A stretch of DNA of 64,000 bases from Fusibacter ferrireducens (GCF_015352425.1 NZ_JADKNH010000007.1:1-64000); one strand, 5' to 3'. Counted from the stretch's first letter, positions 18,557 through 27,967 are shown. Notes: generated from the letters alone by a model not told the origin. Translations and numbers: made by a program.

Positions 18557-19106
18557 CCATACCCTCCCATTTTATACTGCACTGAATTGTGAAATTGGTA
18601 TATGTTTCACCTCTGCTGACCGTTGGAATCATAACGTCGTTAAACATACCAGTCACCCTGAGATTGTATGCATATTGAGCAATCGTATCAAAAGAATCAC
18701 AGTAACCTTCAATCTCTAACGTGCCACTAGATAAAGACATTTTAGTCAAAAACAATTCTTGCGGCATCTGTTGATTAATTAAATCCAGCAGGTAGGCGGC
18801 CACTTGAAATTCAGAATTGATCTGGGCTTTTGAATTCAAAAGCTGATCTCTAATCAACAAATAGCGATCCACAGTTTCTTGTTTTTTTATAACTTCATTA
18901 ACGGTTCTCTGGTTAGCTGGATCTTCTAAAAATTGATTTAAATTCTTGATGACTTCATTCGACGCATTTAAGTCTACAAGCATCTGTCCGTGATAATAAC
19001 CTACAGGAACCATTAGGGCAATTAACAAAACAAAAAAGAATAATTTTTTATAGTTTCGCTTTCTTTTGACGGGGATAAAGGGTTTAAAAAAATTAAATTC
19101 TGTCAT
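18543..19106 (-). CDS. pilN: Type IV pilus assembly protein PilN-like
   Basis: This 187-residue protein has an N-terminal basic cytoplasmic segment beginning MTEFNFFKPFIPVKRKRNYK, one membrane helix (about 22-42) and a coiled-coil and small alpha/beta domain (about 45-187) with the PilN signature LLDLINQQMPQELFLTKMSL. PilN binds PilM through its short cytoplasmic N-terminal peptide and pairs with PilO. The motif residues normally used for PilM binding (I/V-N-L-L-P) are not clearly present; NFFKPF could play that part. It lies 9 bases after pilM and overlaps the PilO-like gene. Confidence 0.82.
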   Translation of the reverse strand: MTEFNFFKPFIPVKRKRNYKKLFFFVLLIALMVPVGYYHGQMLVDLNASNEVIKNLNQFLEDPANQRTVNEVIKKQETVDRYLLIRDQLLNSKAQINSEFQVAAYLLDLINQQMPQELFLTKMSLSSGTLEIEGYCDSFDTIAQYAYNLRVTGMFNDVMIPTVSRGETYTNFTIQCSIKWEGMDETK

Positions 19107-19115
19107 AATCTACTC

Positions 19116-20216
19116 CTACAGACTTAAATAGCATCCAAAAGCATGTATATACTTTTGAAAGCGATAGTCAGTTATTTTGGGAGTAAATTCAATCTTATTG
19201 AGGGGTCTCAATATTTTCACTTCACTTTCAAATTTTTGCTGCATATAATCAGATAGCCCCTCTAAAATAGAATTCCCGCCATATATATAAATCTCGTCGA
19301 TGACATTATCTGCGCTTCTACTGGTATAATACTTGAATACCTTTGATAATTCATCTGACCACTCATCTAAATAAGCTCCAAATTGTTCAACAATCAACTC
19401 GCGGGGACTATAACCGTCTTCTGGGCTGATTTTATTTAAAAGCATTTTTCTTTCTTCTTGAAGCTCTAGTATATTCATTCTTTCCAGTCGTTCTTCAACC
19501 TCACCTCGGGAAATATCCAATTTTTCAGACACCATTTGCATAAGTTCTGGACCATTAATCTCTATGATTCGATTAAAGACAAATGACCCCCTTTCAATCA
19601 AATTGACGCAGATCATAGAGTAACCAAAATCTATATAGGCAATGGTCTTCTGTTCTAAAATATTTAAGCCTTCAAAGTTCCATTTGACAAAAGCTTCAAT
19701 TGTGTGACTATGAATATCCAGTACTTGTGGGGACAAACCACACTGTGACAACAGATCATAATGTGCTTTTGCCATTTCTTTTGGCATTGCACCCAACTTA
19801 ACTTCTAGAAATGCACGATCATCTTCTTCGAATTCTCTTAAAATTTTGTACTGCAAAATATAGGATTCTAAGTCAATTGGCAAATACTGATTGACCTCAT
19901 AATTGATCAAATCCATTTGATCTTCTGGAGCAACATGTGGAATTGTAATTTCTCTTTTGATGATCTCTGTGCTTTCCATAGAAACGACGACATTCTTCAA
20001 TTTGATTTTATGTTTCTTTAAAGTTTCAGTAATCAAGGCTTTCATTTCATCAAATGCTTTAATATATCCATTTTCATAAAAATCTGTTTTAAAGTCAACT
20101 GAAAACATCTGATACACTTTAATCTTTTGATTGTTCTTCTGACAAATGACTAATTTTAGGCTATGACTCCCAAAGTCTATTGCCAACACGTCTTTTTTTC
20201 GATTTTTATTCCGCAT
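19116..20216 (-). CDS. pilM: Type IV pilus assembly ATPase PilM
   Basis: This actin-like cytoplasmic protein of 366 residues links the pilus motor to the PilN/PilO membrane proteins. The nucleotide-binding phosphate 1 loop is AIDFGSHSLKLV (about 13-24), the phosphate 2 region is IAYIDFGYSMICVNLIERG (about 198-216), and the adenosine loop is IYIYGGNSILEGLSDYM (about 311-327). Length matches the family (about 350). The start ATG at 20216 has GGGGAAA upstream. It follows the large modular pilin by 26 bases and leads the pilM-pilN-pilO block, in the usual order. Confidence 0.92.
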   Translation of the reverse strand: MRNKNRKKDVLAIDFGSHSLKLVICQKNNQKIKVYQMFSVDFKTDFYENGYIKAFDEMKALITETLKKHKIKLKNVVVSMESTEIIKREITIPHVAPEDQMDLINYEVNQYLPIDLESYILQYKILREFEEDDRAFLEVKLGAMPKEMAKAHYDLLSQCGLSPQVLDIHSHTIEAFVKWNFEGLNILEQKTIAYIDFGYSMICVNLIERGSFVFNRIIEINGPELMQMVSEKLDISRGEVEERLERMNILELQEERKMLLNKISPEDGYSPRELIVEQFGAYLDEWSDELSKVFKYYTSRSADNVIDEIYIYGGNSILEGLSDYMQQKFESEVKILRPLNKIEFTPKITDYRFQKYIHAFGCYLSL

Positions 20217-20242
20217 AATTTCCCCATTTGTAGTCTGTTTTT

Positions 20243-22630
20243 TTATTCAATAGGTGCCCTGAAAGGGACGTCAGCTTTATCAACAAAGGTGGTAGCAGAT
20301 AAAAATTTCACCCACGATCCTCCGGATGGCACAAAAAAGCCATCTCTTGCTATTACTAAGCCTTCAAATCTACCACCCGCAGCATCAACAGTCACCTTCC
20401 CATTTGGGGCAAATAAAATACCCGTTACGGTTCTATCTGAAATGCCTTTTATTTCTATATCACCCGTTTTGGCAACTATTACAATATTTTTACCAGATTC
20501 TTTCCACCAACCCAACGTTGTTTTATAATCATCAACAAAGAGCCTTATACCATCTGATAATTTGACATTCTTATCAGTCTTATAGCCTCTATCAGCATAC
20601 CATTGGTCTTCATGGCAAATTGGCATCGTCAACTCTGGAATATTGACCGGTTTCACATAAGTAACTTTAGTCGCTGGAAAGCCCGTAAGAGATGTATTAT
20701 ACTCATTAGGAGATTCTATAAAATTACCCGTATAGTAAATATGACCTTCCATAGCTAAAAATTCGTTCAAATCTCTCCCTATGCCAGTTCCCAATCCAAA
20801 ATCACCATCGACAAAGACATCGCCATGCACAATTGCATGTCCAATTCGGAAATCTCCATTGATGTACATATCGCCATAAATATGACGTGTACCCGTTCCA
20901 AAGCTCACATCATTATTCACATGGATTTCTCCCGGAAAATTCTGAGATCCCAGGAGGGCACTTCCACCAGTGATATCGATTTTCCCCTGGATGTAAATGT
21001 TACTTACATTAATTCTACCACCGCCATTTAAATTTGCATACTCTAAAGCACCATCTTTATTACTTATAAATACAGCAGAATGATCACCAGTGACCTCTGT
21101 ACCTTGAAAACTGAGTTCACTCCCATAGACGAAAACATTCTTATTGAGAATGATATCAACAACATCTTCATCTTCTTCACCTAACTTTGTCAATGATAAA
21201 TTATAAAAATGCGATGCATAGTTTCTCTCGTATTTATCAACAATTTCATATTGACTATCTGGTTTATAATCTCGCTCGGAAAATGACTTAAAGCCTACAA
21301 ATTCAGGTACAATAGGATTTGAACCCAAATCCATCGAAATCATGTCACTGGATATAATTTCATCCGATTCATTAGAAAACTGTAATTGAAATTCCAACTT
21401 TGAGGTGTCAGGGTTAAAGGATAAGGCGCTATTGAAGGACTTTGTCCAATCAAATACGACATTGCCGTCGATATTTGTCCTGAATTTTTCAAACGCAGAA
21501 TCCGTTAGGAGATTGATTTCTTTAAGAGGTGCACCCACCTCATATTGTCCAGCATTTAATTTGTGGATCAAAATCTTGTTGTGGATGACATCAAAAGTAA
21601 CCATATACCCCGAATTGTCTGCGTTGACAAATGCAATACCCGTCCCCAACAGAGTACTATTTGAATCCAATGCCTTTTTATCTATTTCAAAATTAACATC
21701 TGCTCTTATCGCTTTATTTACAAGTGAAGCAGGAATTCTGGCAGCGACCAAAGGACCCTCTGGATCTTCATTTTTTCCCCAATCCACATCAAGTGTTGGC
21801 CACTTTCGATTTTGCATGACATCCACATAAGTGTCCGTTTTAAGCTTGCTCACGCGATTAAAATAGGCATCCTCTATAAAGTTTTGCCACAGTTCACTAC
21901 CATTTCTATTGAGCACTAAAATACGATCTTCATTGATAGAGGTTGCAATTTTACCTTCAGCAGTAAATGGCCTTGCTTCAAAGTAATAATAATGCTCAGC
22001 AAGAATTGGTGCATTTTCAGAATTTTTTACCAATGTATCCACATATGCTCCTGCGGGTGGCATATCCTCCAAAGTCTCTTTATAGACCAAATAGCCTGAC
22101 GGATATGTAGGCTCTTTTTCCGCCTCATTGGATATATACCATCTGCTTCTATTTTGATAAATCACTGGGATGGCATCTTGAGTAAAATTTGCTCTTAATT
22201 CTATCGCATCTTCAAACCAAGGAAAAGCTAGTGTATTCGTATTTTGAGTATAGACACCTACTTCGAATAAAGAGATAGAAGGTGAAAGGGCTTCTGGCAA
22301 CTTATAACTCGTCACAAAAGCCGTGTAGATGGGATTGCTAGTGTCTGTCGTTTTAACAGTCTTTAAATCAACAGACACTTTGTTATCACCTGTAAAAACG
22401 TCCACACTAAAATCTTTATCCCCTGGCGAGTTTTCAAAATCTGATTTATATTCTTTAACAAGTTCTTCCATTTCCTTTTGAGCATCAAAAGTTGAGATGG
22501 TGTAGTCCACACCAGAACGCATCATTAAAAATCCTTGACCAATGCCGTTCAAGTAGACAACAACAACCATTCCAACTAACGCAACTGCCACTATGACTTC
22601 CACTAAGGTAAATGCTTTTTTAGGTTTCAT
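20243..22630 (-). CDS. Large modular pilin (795 residues) with type III prepilin leader
   Basis: The N-terminus MKPKKAFTLVEVIVAVALVG is a class III prepilin leader with Glu5 in the mature helix, but the residue before the cleavage point is Ala rather than Gly. The helix resembles PilV/GspI minor pilins. The rest is far longer than a minor pilin (usually 120-200). Residues about 240-460 look like a beta-sandwich module; about 505-640 contain glycine-rich repeats of the type GEIHVNNDVSF, GDMYINGDFRIG, GDVFVDGDFGLG, spaced like turns of a bactofilin-like beta-helix; the end (about 700-795) continues that pattern. This is a pilin with grafted modules, probably exposed at or near the pilus tip. 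Function of the modules is unknown. It lies between the VWA pilin and pilM. Confidence 0.8.
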   Translation of the reverse strand: MKPKKAFTLVEVIVAVALVGMVVVVYLNGIGQGFLMMRSGVDYTISTFDAQKEMEELVKEYKSDFENSPGDKDFSVDVFTGDNKVSVDLKTVKTTDTSNPIYTAFVTSYKLPEALSPSISLFEVGVYTQNTNTLAFPWFEDAIELRANFTQDAIPVIYQNRSRWYISNEAEKEPTYPSGYLVYKETLEDMPPAGAYVDTLVKNSENAPILAEHYYYFEARPFTAEGKIATSINEDRILVLNRNGSELWQNFIEDAYFNRVSKLKTDTYVDVMQNRKWPTLDVDWGKNEDPEGPLVAARIPASLVNKAIRADVNFEIDKKALDSNSTLLGTGIAFVNADNSGYMVTFDVIHNKILIHKLNAGQYEVGAPLKEINLLTDSAFEKFRTNIDGNVVFDWTKSFNSALSFNPDTSKLEFQLQFSNESDEIISSDMISMDLGSNPIVPEFVGFKSFSERDYKPDSQYEIVDKYERNYASHFYNLSLTKLGEEDEDVVDIILNKNVFVYGSELSFQGTEVTGDHSAVFISNKDGALEYANLNGGGRINVSNIYIQGKIDITGGSALLGSQNFPGEIHVNNDVSFGTGTRHIYGDMYINGDFRIGHAIVHGDVFVDGDFGLGTGIGRDLNEFLAMEGHIYYTGNFIESPNEYNTSLTGFPATKVTYVKPVNIPELTMPICHEDQWYADRGYKTDKNVKLSDGIRLFVDDYKTTLGWWKESGKNIVIVAKTGDIEIKGISDRTVTGILFAPNGKVTVDAAGGRFEGLVIARDGFFVPSGGSWVKFLSATTFVDKADVPFRAPIE

Positions 22631-22651
22631 AGGTCACCTTCATCTTCTCCG

Positions 22652-24229
22652 CTATGGGTTTAACTTCGGACCTTCTATCTGCCAAAGGTCATCTGATATC
22701 AGTCCGCCTATGCTATCAAAGGCCTCTCTTAAACTCTCTTTATCCGTGGCCATAAAGACAAAGTCATTATTGACAAACTTTTCAGCGACTTCTCCAGCAC
22801 CAACCGAAATACCTAATGACTTTGCAACATCTGCAAGACTTTCAAGTTCTGTATAAACGCCACCTTCAATATAATTAGAATAGCCAATGACAAAACATTG
22901 ATCCACTTTTTTGGAATCTTGAATTAATTGGCCGATTTCCGCTACATAATCTTCACCAAATTGATCAAGTACTGCACCATTGCCCACACTAAAAGACAAT
23001 GTCTCTATTACAGAATCTAGAGAATTCACCAATCGGTTAGTCTGTGTAAACTCCCCGTTGCTTTGTACATAAGGCGATGTGGTAAAACCTTTTTCAGCAT
23101 ACCGATACCGGTAGCCCCATCCAGTCCAAACCCTCCCATAATCAAAATCAGCACTGCCAACAGTTGTAACGCCATCTATGAGCACAATCATATACTTTCG
23201 AAGTTCCTGATCTGACTTGAGTCCATAAGCCACTTTATCATTCTCGAAATTGAGCAATTGACCATACGCTCTCCTCAATCCATCACCTGTATTTGTTGCG
23301 CCAACTGCACTTAACGCATTAATCATATCTACTAACGTTTCTGAATCTTCAGAAACATTATAAAATTTGGATACATCAATTCCCCACAGGGGACTGTAAT
23401 TGCTGTTAGGGATATTGGCATCTGTGGAGAAAGGTATCAAAGAAACAAAGGACACAGTGTCTTCTAATAACCTAAGGAGTCCATAATTAGAATCAGTGAG
23501 CGTGTTTTTTAAAAGATTTAGCCGTTGAGGATTTGTATCACTGATTGTCGTCCCGCTGCCATCCAACCCCCAGACCATGCTACCAGAAGTATCTATAACA
23601 ACAGCCACTGCTGCCGAAGGACGCTCATCAATCATGGGCGTCTCCTCTGTTCTATAGGCAAGTGCAACAGCGGGATTATTTGCGTCGCCCCAATCGACCA
23701 CTTGAAGTGCATTGATTGCCTCCACTTCTGTTGAAATAGTGGCTTCTACTTTGCCATCCTTAGTCACTTTCAGGATATAACGCAACAATTTATCTGAATA
23801 ATCAGATTTTACTTTGCTGAGTTTTAAATCGTATAGAATACCAGGCTTGGCATCTATAAGCGTCTCAGCCTTATAGTGCCCCGTTAAAGGCGTATCTGGG
23901 ACATAGACATAATGATATAACTTTGTTTTATCAGGTGAAAGTCCTAAATAATCCCAAGGTTCAACCAAACCCGTCACTTTATTATCCGCACTTATTTGCG
24001 GCTTATAGTCAATTTCGCTCACGGCAAAGCCAACTGTTGAAAAGCGAATACTGTTGTTCGTAATCTCAATTGCATTTCTGATGTCCGATTGATTTTCAAA
24101 AGCTTTATTAGCCCCATCAAACCCCTTATAAGCGCTAAAGTACATGGCGGATAAAAAGCCAATGATCATAATGCCAATAGAGAGCGTCAAAACTAATTCA
24201 ATTAGCGTTAAGCCTTTTTGGTTTTTCAT
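22652..24229 (-). CDS. Prepilin with von Willebrand factor A domain (adhesin-like pilin)
   Basis: This 525-residue protein begins MKNQKGLTLIELVLTLSIG, a prepilin leader cleaved after Gly6, with Glu5, in the style of PilW/GspJ. After an N-terminal pilin part comes a VWA domain starting near residue 205: VVIDTSGSM gives the DxSxS metal-binding motif, TNTGDGL the conserved Thr and IVLIDG the Asp strand, so the metal-dependent adhesion site looks complete. Grafting VWA onto a pilin is known in monoderm type IV pili (Streptococcus sanguinis PilB), where it binds host or matrix ligands. The start at 24229 is chosen over an upstream one at 24283 because the leader must begin shortly before the hydrophobic helix and there are 7 bases after the previous gene. 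It lies in the minor-pilin block. Confidence 0.88.
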   Translation of the reverse strand: MKNQKGLTLIELVLTLSIGIMIIGFLSAMYFSAYKGFDGANKAFENQSDIRNAIEITNNSIRFSTVGFAVSEIDYKPQISADNKVTGLVEPWDYLGLSPDKTKLYHYVYVPDTPLTGHYKAETLIDAKPGILYDLKLSKVKSDYSDKLLRYILKVTKDGKVEATISTEVEAINALQVVDWGDANNPAVALAYRTEETPMIDERPSAAVAVVIDTSGSMVWGLDGSGTTISDTNPQRLNLLKNTLTDSNYGLLRLLEDTVSFVSLIPFSTDANIPNSNYSPLWGIDVSKFYNVSEDSETLVDMINALSAVGATNTGDGLRRAYGQLLNFENDKVAYGLKSDQELRKYMIVLIDGVTTVGSADFDYGRVWTGWGYRYRYAEKGFTTSPYVQSNGEFTQTNRLVNSLDSVIETLSFSVGNGAVLDQFGEDYVAEIGQLIQDSKKVDQCFVIGYSNYIEGGVYTELESLADVAKSLGISVGAGEVAEKFVNNDFVFMATDKESLREAFDSIGGLISDDLWQIEGPKLNP

Positions 24230-24236
24230 AATTTGA

Positions 24237-24689
24237 TTACTCTCTTTCCCAATGCGTCTTATTAAAATCATCTTTATGGACATAAAGTGCTAATAAAGCG
24301 GTCGAATCGCTATTTTCCAGCTCAGCCAAGGCTGCAATTCGAACTTCATCGTTCACCATTTTAACATCAATCGTGACTTTTCCCAGAGGGTTAGCCGCAT
24401 TGGGCAGTTCCAATATAGATTCCAACTTTTCTTTTTTGCCATCAATGATGGTTCTAATATTTTGAACACCGTTATTATCCGTCATCATCAATGCCGCATA
24501 GGCAATATCAATCCCAGACTTAGACAGATAATAAGCTCTCATATGATCTTCCTGCATGTCCATTTGTTTGGCATTGTTATTCGTTAAATTTACAATTGCT
24601 AAAAATAAAAAAGAGAGCACCACAACGACAATCAAGACGGCAACCAATGCAAATCCCTTTTCATTAGGATCTCTCTTTTTAATCATCAT
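24237..24689 (-). CDS. PilX/GspK-like minor pilin
   Basis: This roughly 150-residue protein starts MMIKKRDPNEKGFALVAVL and has the PilX N-terminal pattern: cleavage after KG, a long hydrophobic helix, and AYYLSKSGIDIAYAALM. Position 5 of the mature chain is Ala, not Glu. GspK and PilX-type tip subunits lack Glu5, consistent with a place at the pilus tip where no earlier subunit must be neutralised. GTG 24692 and ATG 24689 and 24686 are all possible starts; AGGAGG spacing favours one of the two ATGs. It is followed after 7 bases by the VWA pilin. Confidence 0.8.
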   Translation of the reverse strand: MMIKKRDPNEKGFALVAVLIVVVVLSFLFLAIVNLTNNNAKQMDMQEDHMRAYYLSKSGIDIAYAALMMTDNNGVQNIRTIIDGKKEKLESILELPNAANPLGKVTIDVKMVNDEVRIAALAELENSDSTALLALYVHKDDFNKTHWERE

Positions 24690-24716
24690 CACCGCCTCCT
24701 TTCATCAACAGCCATA

Positions 24717-25112
24717 TCACGGATAAATTTGCGTATCATCTACAGATATAACGACTTTCCCCTCTATTATTTTAACCACGTATTTTTCACCGGTTTCTGG
24801 TGAATCCAAGTGAGATAGATAATTTGCTTCCATTTCGGTGATGATATCAGTAACGGTTGCCCAGCTGCCAGAGTTATATTTTTCAAGCGTTGTGGCTGTG
24901 AATCGATAGTCACCGCTTGCAACGGCTCTGCTTATCGCCTCAACGATTGCTTTAGCATTATGCAAGTCGTGCACTGACTTTGAATTCATCAGTACATCTT
25001 GATATCTCGGAATTGCAATAAGGACAAAAACAGACAATATAAACAGTACTACAATGAGTTCGATGAGCGTGAAACCACTATTTTTTCCCCTTGTAACCTT
25101 TTTTAAGCTCAT
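24717..25112 (-). CDS. Minor type IV pilin
   Basis: This 131-residue prepilin has a 13-residue leader ending NSG before FTLIELIVVLFILSVFVLIA, with Glu5 present. After the helix it has IPRYQDVLMNSKSVHDLHNAKAIVEAISRAV, then a short beta region (about 70-131) with a TGEKYVVKIIEG strand pair. The size is that of a minor pilin. It is separated from the major pilin gene by 110 bases containing a stem-loop, and from the PilX-like gene by 24 bases. The start has GAGGAG upstream. Confidence 0.87.
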   Translation of the reverse strand: MSLKKVTRGKNSGFTLIELIVVLFILSVFVLIAIPRYQDVLMNSKSVHDLHNAKAIVEAISRAVASGDYRFTATTLEKYNSGSWATVTDIITEMEANYLSHLDSPETGEKYVVKIIEGKVVISVDDTQIYP

Positions 25113-25142
25113 CTGTTCTCCTCAAAATGGAATAATATGTAT

Positions 25143-25181
25143 GTGACTACTTTTTCAAAAGAAGCTGATGTAAGTAGTCAC
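25143..25181 (-). other. Stem-loop between major and minor pilin genes
   Basis: GTGACTAC (25143-25150) pairs with GTAGTCAC (25174-25181), with a possible inner CTTTT/AAAAG pair. There is no T run beyond it on the minus strand, so it is more likely an mRNA-processing or partial-termination element that would give the major pilin more transcript than the genes downstream. Confidence 0.5.
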
Positions 25182-25222
25182 TTATTCGTCTAATCCAAAA
25201 ATCATTCTACTCCATCTCTATA

Positions 25223-25630
25223 TTAAAGATCGGCTGGTCTAGGAGTAACAGTAACAACGCCATCAGAACCAATAGTAATTGTATACACAGCATCAGCTGC
25301 TATAGCCGTGTTATTTCCAGAGCCATCTCCTGCTTGTGCGCCACTTGGAATTGCTGGCCATCCTTGTAAATAGTTTTCAACAACTGATTGTGCTGTTGGG
25401 GTTGTTGTATCATTCATTTCAGCAGCAGGATTACCATTCTCTGCCAAGTACATCATTGCCGCACTTTGAATCGTTCTGATATTTGCATTGTGTGCTGTAT
25501 TCGCTGCATTGGTTCTAGAAGCACCAATACGCGGTACTGCAATTCCTGATAAAATGCCCAGTATTGCAATTACGACAATCAATTCAATCAATGTAAACCC
25601 TTTTTTCTTTTTTTTCATTTTTTTGTACAT
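25223..25630 (-). CDS. pilA: Major type IV pilin PilA
   Basis: This 135-residue prepilin has a lysine-rich 11-residue leader (MYKKMKKKKKG) before FTLIELIVVIAILGILSG, with Glu5 intact and the conserved hydrophobic helix (N1). The mature chain has IAVPRIGASRTNAANTAHNANIRTIQSAAMMYL and a short C-terminal beta region ending DGVVTVTPRPADL. It lacks a C-terminal disulphide pair, as is common in monoderm major pilins. The AGGAGGG site sits four bases before the ATG. Being placed right after pilC with the strong ribosome site and followed by a stem-loop, it is the likely main fibre subunit. Confidence 0.88.
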   Translation of the reverse strand: MYKKMKKKKKGFTLIELIVVIAILGILSGIAVPRIGASRTNAANTAHNANIRTIQSAAMMYLAENGNPAAEMNDTTTPTAQSVVENYLQGWPAIPSGAQAGDGSGNNTAIAADAVYTITIGSDGVVTVTPRPADL

Positions 25631-25679
25631 GTTACCCTCCTAAAAATTTATGAATTTTTATGTTTACGCATTTCTCTGA

Positions 25680-26897
25680 TTAGCCAATAGTCTTGAACAT
25701 GTCAAACATCGGTAACATCATTGAAATTACAATAAAACCTACAATAAGTGCCATACCAATTATCATAACGGGCTCGATAATCGCAATCATCTTTTGAATT
25801 GCAGAATCCAGTTCTTCATCATAATAATCTGCCGTCTTTTCGAGCATGTCCTCCAAGGCCCCTGACTCCTCCCCGATGTTCACCATTGAGATCATCATGG
25901 GGGGAAATACACCAATTTCCTTTAAGAGCAAGCTTAGCTTGACACCTTTTTTAATATCTTCCGACACTTTTTCAATACCATCGATCACCACCATATTATT
26001 GGTGACTCTCGCAGCGGAATCCAGTGCCTGTATAATGGGAATACCACTTCCAAGAAGTGTTGAAAGCGTCCTCGTAAATCGTGACGTTGCAATCTTGGCA
26101 ATATTGACTTTGATCATTGGCATTTTAAGTTTAAGCCTATCAAAAGCACGTTTGCCCTCGGTCGTTTTCAAGAGGCTTCGCATGCCAAAACTCACCAAAG
26201 CAAAACCCGCTATAAACAAATACCAAAATTGTCTTATGGCATCGCTGAAACCCAATAGAATTCGAGTTGGCAAAGGCAATTTCACACCAGAGGATACAAA
26301 CATATTAATAAACGTCGGCATGACAAAAGTCAATAAAAAGACGACAACGACAACGACCAATATGCCTAATACCATCGGATAAATCATAGCCCCCTTGATT
26401 TTAGAATTAATCTTGTTTTCCTTGGTATAATGCTCCGTCATACGGATTAAGACACCATCCAAATTACCTGTCATTTCACCCGCTTCAATCATCCTTATCA
26501 AAAGGACTGGAAACACCTTTTGATATCTGCCCATTGCAACGGACAACACATCTCCTTTTTGTACTTGTGTTGCCACTTCTTTTATCGTTTTCTTTAGAGT
26601 AGCATTATCAGATTGACTTATGAGTACTTCCAGAGAATTGAGCAAAGGCATCCCAGCGGCCAGCATAGTGCTGAGCTGTTTACAAAATATTGCAATATCC
26701 TTAAGTTTCACTTTGGGTTCAAAAAACTTCACTTCAGATAGATCTTTTGAGCTTTCCTCTTCTTGAGTAATCTTAAGTGGTGAATTGCCTTTTGCCCTTA
26801 CAAGCTGAATCACTTCTTCTTTGGATTCGGCCTTATAGAAAACTTCATTTACTTGCCCTTTTAAGTCCAATTCCTTACACTTGAATGTCCCAGCCAC
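25680..26897 (-). CDS. pilC: Type IV pilus inner-membrane platform protein PilC
   Basis: This 405-residue GspF/PilC-family platform protein has two cytoplasmic helical-bundle domains (about 68-190 and 270-390) and three membrane helices (about 165-190, 220-240, 370-395). The motif FCKQLSTMLAAGMPLLNSLEVL in the first domain and FTRTLSTLLGSGIPIIQALDSA in the second are the repeated T2SS-F signatures. It transmits motor rotation to pilin insertion. The GTG start has AGGAGG seven bases upstream. It lies between pilT (11 bases) and the major pilin (49 bases). Confidence 0.94.
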   Translation of the reverse strand: MAGTFKCKELDLKGQVNEVFYKAESKEEVIQLVRAKGNSPLKITQEEESSKDLSEVKFFEPKVKLKDIAIFCKQLSTMLAAGMPLLNSLEVLISQSDNATLKKTIKEVATQVQKGDVLSVAMGRYQKVFPVLLIRMIEAGEMTGNLDGVLIRMTEHYTKENKINSKIKGAMIYPMVLGILVVVVVVFLLTFVMPTFINMFVSSGVKLPLPTRILLGFSDAIRQFWYLFIAGFALVSFGMRSLLKTTEGKRAFDRLKLKMPMIKVNIAKIATSRFTRTLSTLLGSGIPIIQALDSAARVTNNMVVIDGIEKVSEDIKKGVKLSLLLKEIGVFPPMMISMVNIGEESGALEDMLEKTADYYDEELDSAIQKMIAIIEPVMIIGMALIVGFIVISMMLPMFDMFKTIG

Positions 26898-26908
26898 CCG
26901 TTAGCCTC

Positions 26909-27967
26909 CTAATAATAGCCAATTTGTTTCATAACCGTATCTGTATCCACGGCATATTTCTTTAAAGTAGCTTGAGTTATTTCTCTATTCTTAAAGAGCT
27001 TGATTAGGGAAGCATCCATTGTTTGCATCCCCTGGTTGCTACTGGTCTGAATAACGGTCTGCATCTGATGCGTTTTGCCTTCACGTATGAGATTTCGAAT
27101 GGCAGGGTTGGCAATCATCACCTCAAAAGCGGCAACTCTACCATTTTCATCTGCCTTTGGCATAATCTGTTGAGATATAACCGCCACCAACACAGACGCC
27201 AACTGAATCCTGATCTGCTGTTGTTGATGTGGTGGAAAAACATCGATGATTCTATCAATTGTTTTTGCGGCCCCAATGGTATGCAATGTCGATAAGACCA
27301 AGTGACCGGTTTCAGCAGCGGTTATAGCTGTGCTAATGGTCTCTAGATCTCTCATCTCACCAACCAGTATGATATCTGGATCCTGTCTCAATGCAGCTCT
27401 AAGTGCATTTGCAAAACTGCTTGAGTCATGTCCAATTTCCCTTTGATTGACAATGCTATGATCATGCTTATGAAGGTATTCAATGGGATCTTCTATCGTC
27501 ATAATATGTTCATTGCGATTTTTATTCATAAAATCCACCATTGAAGCCAGTGTGGTGGATTTACCACTACCTGTGGGCCCAGTGACTAAAATGAGCCCCC
27601 TTTGGCTTTGTGAGAGCTCTTTCAGTATCGCCGGTAATTTTAAAGCCTCCATTGACGGAATTGTCAATGCCACAACGCGAAGCGCCATACAATAACTGCC
27701 TCTCTGCTTATAAATGTTAACTCTGAAACGCCCCAATCCTGGGTTTGAAAATGAAAAATCCAATTCTCCTTTAGATTCAAATGCGTTGATTTGCTCTATT
27801 GTCAACATTTCCTTAATAATTCTCATGGTATCGTCTGGCATCAAGCGTTCATTATTAATGCGAATCAGCTTCCCATTGACACGCATAATTGGAGGTGATG
27901 CAACCGTAATGTGTATATCTGATGCCCCTGCATCTATAGCGATTTTTAAGATCTCTACAATTTCCAA
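26909..27967 (-). CDS. pilT: Type IV pilus retraction ATPase PilT
   Basis: This secretion ATPase of the PilT class powers pilus retraction and twitching. Its 352 residues carry an N-terminal PAS-like domain, Walker A GPTGSGKST, the Asp box MTIEDPIEYLHK, Walker B ILVGEMRDLETIS and the His box TGHLVLSTLHT; the AIRNLIREGKTHQMQTVIQT segment matches the PilT helical C-terminal domain and its AIRNLIRE retraction motif. A TTG start at 27967 is chosen: GGAGG lies seven bases upstream, and the longer TTG at 27991 would lie inside that site and overlap pilB. Confidence 0.93.
   Translation of the reverse strand: MEIVEILKIAIDAGASDIHITVASPPIMRVNGKLIRINNERLMPDDTMRIIKEMLTIEQINAFESKGELDFSFSNPGLGRFRVNIYKQRGSYCMALRVVALTIPSMEALKLPAILKELSQSQRGLILVTGPTGSGKSTTLASMVDFMNKNRNEHIMTIEDPIEYLHKHDHSIVNQREIGHDSSSFANALRAALRQDPDIILVGEMRDLETISTAITAAETGHLVLSTLHTIGAAKTIDRIIDVFPPHQQQQIRIQLASVLVAVISQQIMPKADENGRVAAFEVMIANPAIRNLIREGKTHQMQTVIQTSSNQGMQTMDASLIKLFKNREITQATLKKYAVDTDTVMKQIGYY

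Noticed and set aside
20163-22856. Several plus-strand frames opposite the large pilin genes
   Set aside because: They lie opposite well-supported coding sequence and have no ribosome sites or motifs.
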